Shown here piece by piece: positions 7,246 through 9,473 of a stretch of 9,473 bases of DNA. The DNA is from Flavobacteriaceae bacterium (lineage in GTDB: Bacteria > Bacteroidota > Bacteroidia > Flavobacteriales > Flavobacteriaceae): positions 1-9,473 of the forward strand of contig DAOVTF010000049.1 of NCBI GenBank assembly GCA_030633225.1, read 5' to 3'. The translations under genes and the position numbers were made by a program. Under the pieces are notes generated by a model, which had not been told where the DNA came from, did no database searches, and was given only the letters and a program-made list of their open reading frames with translations. Every line of letters starts with the position of its first letter. Position 1 is the first letter of the stretch.

Positions 7246-8285
7246 ACTCCTCTTACTTTTTTCTTTTTTTCAAAATAACTCAGTGTTCTAAATGCCGTTA
7301 CTACATATATTACCGCCATTGCAATTTGAATTACACGGGGCCAAACTTTTTCTCCAGCATCTACATCTGAAGACATAACAGAACCTAATATTAATAAAAA
7401 AGTTGAAAACCCACTAGCAAAAACAGGTGCTAATTTATGACTTGAAAATATAAGGTTTCCAAATATTAACCCAACCAAAAGAACTAATAATATCATAAAT
7501 GCAAAATTTGGTATTGTACTTAATAACTTGTATCCCAAAATTGCAACTACACCTCCCAAAATATTAGCAACAATCAATACCATGCCAACTTTAGGATTTG
7601 CCAATGCAGGGCTCATAGATAAAATAGCAATAAAAGTTAAAATAAGAATACTTGACGAAAGTTTAAAAATGTAAAACAAAAGAATTACAGGAGTTAAAAT
7701 AATAACAATATTCATTGCGTATCTAAATCGTTCTTTCTTTGATTGTTTTACTGTATCCTTTTGTGCTTTAGCAAATTTTTCATCAGCAAATGACCAAGGA
7801 AAAATATAAAAAATAATTTGGCTTAGTATAATAGCCATCAATGCATTAATAGTTAAATTGACCGCTACATAACTCCCTATAGCAGTTGAATCAATAGATA
7901 CAAAAGGAACTATGATAAGGCTGATTAATAAAAATACTTTAACCATTCCAATTATTCTGTCAGTATAATAAAACCATAACAATGCTAATAGCAAAAGAGG
8001 CATAAAAACTAAGGGATAATCTAAAAAAACTGCACTAAAAACTATAGCAATACCAGTCATTATCAATAAAGAAAATATAAAAATTAGACCTTGGCGTACC
8101 GAAAGTGGTTTGGCACCAGGAGCTAAATATCCCAGCCCTAATACTGCTGTAAGATATGCAAGTTCATAATTCCATAATGAAGTTATTGCCATAATAAAAC
8201 TAACACCAATTGTATATCTCAATACAGGAATTGAAGTCTTCCAATTGGTTTTTACATTTGGTATGTTGGCAACATTATCTGACAT
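7242..8285 (-). CDS. FUSC/DUF2955-like inner-membrane efflux protein
   Basis: A 347-aa polytopic membrane protein. It has two similar halves, each about five membrane segments starting at an RY motif: LRYTIGVSF (22-30) and FRYAMNIVI (187-195). A charged cytoplasmic linker (about 167-187) separates them. This internal duplication, the length, and the position between a membrane fusion protein and an outer-membrane factor fit DUF2955, a relative of the FUSC/AaeB aromatic-acid exporters. It is the likely substrate-handling inner-membrane component. There is no ATP-binding domain, so transport would depend on the proton gradient. It overlaps the fusion-protein gene by 11 bp and the outer-membrane gene by 4 bp. 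The exact family name is recalled from pattern, and the efflux role is inferred mostly from context. Confidence 0.8.
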   Translation of the reverse strand: MSDNVANIPNVKTNWKTSIPVLRYTIGVSFIMAITSLWNYELAYLTAVLGLGYLAPGAKPLSVRQGLIFIFSLLIMTGIAIVFSAVFLDYPLVFMPLLLLALLWFYYTDRIIGMVKVFLLISLIIVPFVSIDSTAIGSYVAVNLTINALMAIILSQIIFYIFPWSFADEKFAKAQKDTVKQSKKERFRYAMNIVIILTPVILLFYIFKLSSSILILTFIAILSMSPALANPKVGMVLIVANILGGVVAILGYKLLSTIPNFAFMILLVLLVGLIFGNLIFSSHKLAPVFASGFSTFLLILGSVMSSDVDAGEKVWPRVIQIAMAVIYVVTAFRTLSYFEKKKKVRGV

Positions 8286-9414
8286 AAGACAACCAGGACA
8301 TAAAGTGAATTCTAAATTTAGCTATTGTATTTAATATAAAACTATTGCCAGTATATACAACAACATCCACCTGACCACCTAAACGTATGATGTTTTTTAG
8401 TTCTTTTTCATCTTGAATATTAATAATAACCGGAAATCTTTGCGGGTCTTGAAGCCAGCCTGACTTACTAGAAATATCTGGCAAACCGCCTTTATTAGTT
8501 TGATCGGTAGAAACACCATAACCCATACTTCGTATTGTTCCTTTAAATACTTTTCCTGGGGCTATATCAAAAATAAATTCAACGTGATCATCAATATTCA
8601 TCAAAGAAAGATTATTCTCTTTCATATTTGCCTGGATCCAAACATCGGAAGTTGAGATCAAGGTCGTTAGTGGCTGACCAACCGATGCATAATAACCCAC
8701 ATCAATATCATAACTTTCGATAACACCATCTGTGGGCGCAACAACAGTAGAAAATGCAAGATCTAACTGAGCTTTTTCTAAAGCCTGAATTGCAACTCTA
8801 ATTTTAGGATTATCTGGTCCGGAATCTCCTAATCTTTGTTGATCTCTTTCTAGACTTGCCTCAGCAGAAGCCACCTGTTCAACTGCCTGAAAATATGCTG
8901 TTTCTGATTGATCTTTGTCAGCTTCAGATAATGCCCCTTCATTTTCACGAATCACTTTTTGAACTCTATTCCAATTTCGATCTGCTCTGTCTAGTTGAGC
9001 TTTTGCCACACCTAATTTTCCAGCAGAAGCCTTTACAGATGCTGTACTTGCCGCAATAGATTGTGTTGTATTATCAATATCTGCTTCTGCTTTTGCAATA
9101 GCAATTTCAAAAGGTCTTTTATCTATTTGAAAAAGTACATCACCAGCCTTAACAATTGTGTGTAGTTTTACATTAATATTGGTAATATTCCCAGAAACTC
9201 TTGATGTAACAGGCGTAATAAGCCCTTTAATCCTTGCTTGATCGGTATAAGGGGTATGCCTATCGGATAGAATGTACCAGATAAAAAATAGTACGGTTAT
9301 TAATAATACAATAAAAGTTATTCTTTTAATGGGGCTTTTATCTTCTTCATTTCCAGTAGATTTATTTGTTTCTTTTTTAGGAATAATTACTTCTGTTTTT
9401 ACTTCTGATTCTAC
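8275..9414 (-). CDS. EmrA/HlyD-type membrane fusion protein; start codon not found
   Basis: Periplasmic adaptor of the tripartite efflux system. The open frame covers 379 codons, the usual length for EmrA-like adaptors, counted here from 9414. It encodes a charged N-terminal tail, one membrane anchor (about 32-49, after SPIKR), the first lipoyl half-motif (YTDQARIKG, 56-64; VSGNI, 73-77; AGDVLFQIDKRPF around 87-99), a coiled coil of Ala/Gln/Glu-rich helices (about 100-220), and the second lipoyl half (APTDGVIESYDIDVG, 226-240). The first standard start in frame is the GTG at 9009 (residue 136), which would discard the anchor and half the lipoyl domain, so it is not credible. No ATG, GTG or TTG precedes it, and TGA at 9415-9417 closes the frame. 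The gene may be frameshifted, disrupted at its 5' end, or begun by a rare codon such as ATT. It overlaps the next gene by 11 bp. Confidence 0.8.
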   Translation of the reverse strand, partial: VESEVKTEVIIPKKETNKSTGNEEDKSPIKRITFIVLLITVLFFIWYILSDRHTPYTDQARIKGLITPVTSRVSGNITNINVKLHTIVKAGDVLFQIDKRPFEIAIAKAEADIDNTTQSIAASTASVKASAGKLGVAKAQLDRADRNWNRVQKVIRENEGALSEADKDQSETAYFQAVEQVASAEASLERDQQRLGDSGPDNPKIRVAIQALEKAQLDLAFSTVVAPTDGVIESYDIDVGYYASVGQPLTTLISTSDVWIQANMKENNLSLMNIDDHVEFIFDIAPGKVFKGTIRSMGYGVSTDQTNKGGLPDISSKSGWLQDPQRFPVIINIQDEKELKNIIRLGGQVDVVVYTGNSFILNTIAKFRIHFMSWLSYVR

Positions 9415-9473
9415 TCAAATAAAAAGCTTGTTGTATATCTCGATAATACGGCTGATTTCCCGTGTCCAAATAT
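9415..9473 (-). other. Unassigned sequence upstream of the fusion-protein gene
   Basis: These 59 bases begin, on the minus strand, beyond the TGA that closes the fusion-protein frame. All three minus-strand frames stay open from 9418 to the window edge and none contains an ATG, so coding sequence entering from outside is likely but its frame cannot be chosen. It may be the 3' end of an upstream gene such as a regulator, the true 5' end of the fusion-protein gene in a shifted frame, or the edge of an inserted element. No terminal inverted repeat can be recognised in so short a stretch. Confidence 0.35.

Noticed and set aside
8275..9009. A 244-aa adaptor starting at the GTG at 9009
   Set aside because: The same frame continues upstream with a clear membrane anchor and first lipoyl half, so this start would cut through a conserved domain.

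Overview
This looks like AT-rich chromosomal DNA (about one third G+C by eye) from a Bacteroidota bacterium, probably Flavobacteriia. The reasons are the A/T-ending codons, the general lack of clear Shine-Dalgarno sequences, TAA/TAG-rich short spacers, and a hairpin repeat of a kind I associate with this phylum. The species cannot be named from the sequence. I see no tRNA, rRNA, CRISPR array or complete insertion sequence.

The left half (1-4680, plus strand) is a compact run of redox genes. It opens with the C-terminal part of a flavin dehydrogenase of the FAD_binding_2/KstD-like class, cut by the window edge. A 78-nt gap follows that holds a perfect 8-bp hairpin and a possible 26-codon micro-ORF. 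Then come a thiamine-diphosphate (ThDP) enzyme of the acetolactate-synthase/benzoylformate-decarboxylase superfamily, a small helical protein of 127 aa, and a GMC-family flavin oxidoreductase. The small protein and the GMC gene overlap as ATGA and look like two subunits of one enzyme. The GMC protein carries a Cys-X5-Cys-X3-Cys motif that matches, as I recall it, the 3Fe-4S ligand spacing of FAD-dependent glucose dehydrogenase. The set suggests a cytoplasmic pathway in which an alcohol or ketone is oxidised by flavoenzymes and a C-C bond next to a carbonyl is made or broken by the ThDP enzyme. The substrate is unknown. This cluster is the best candidate here for an undescribed system.

The right half (9414-4771, minus strand) converges on the first operon across a 90-bp spacer (4681-4770) with no convincing terminator. 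It is a tripartite efflux operon: an EmrA/HlyD-like membrane fusion protein, a FUSC/DUF2955-like inner-membrane protein, a NodT-type outer-membrane lipoprotein channel, and an AI-2E/PerM family membrane protein. The first three genes overlap by 11 and 4 bp and the last follows after 27 bp, so they are probably co-transcribed. Together the first three would move a small molecule, perhaps an aromatic acid or other amphiphile, from the inner membrane to the outside.

The fusion-protein gene has an anomaly. Its coding frame, including the membrane anchor and the first half of the lipoyl domain, runs up to an in-frame TGA at 9415-9417 but has no ATG, GTG or TTG before residue 136. The 5' end is therefore frameshifted, truncated by a rearrangement, or uses a non-standard start.
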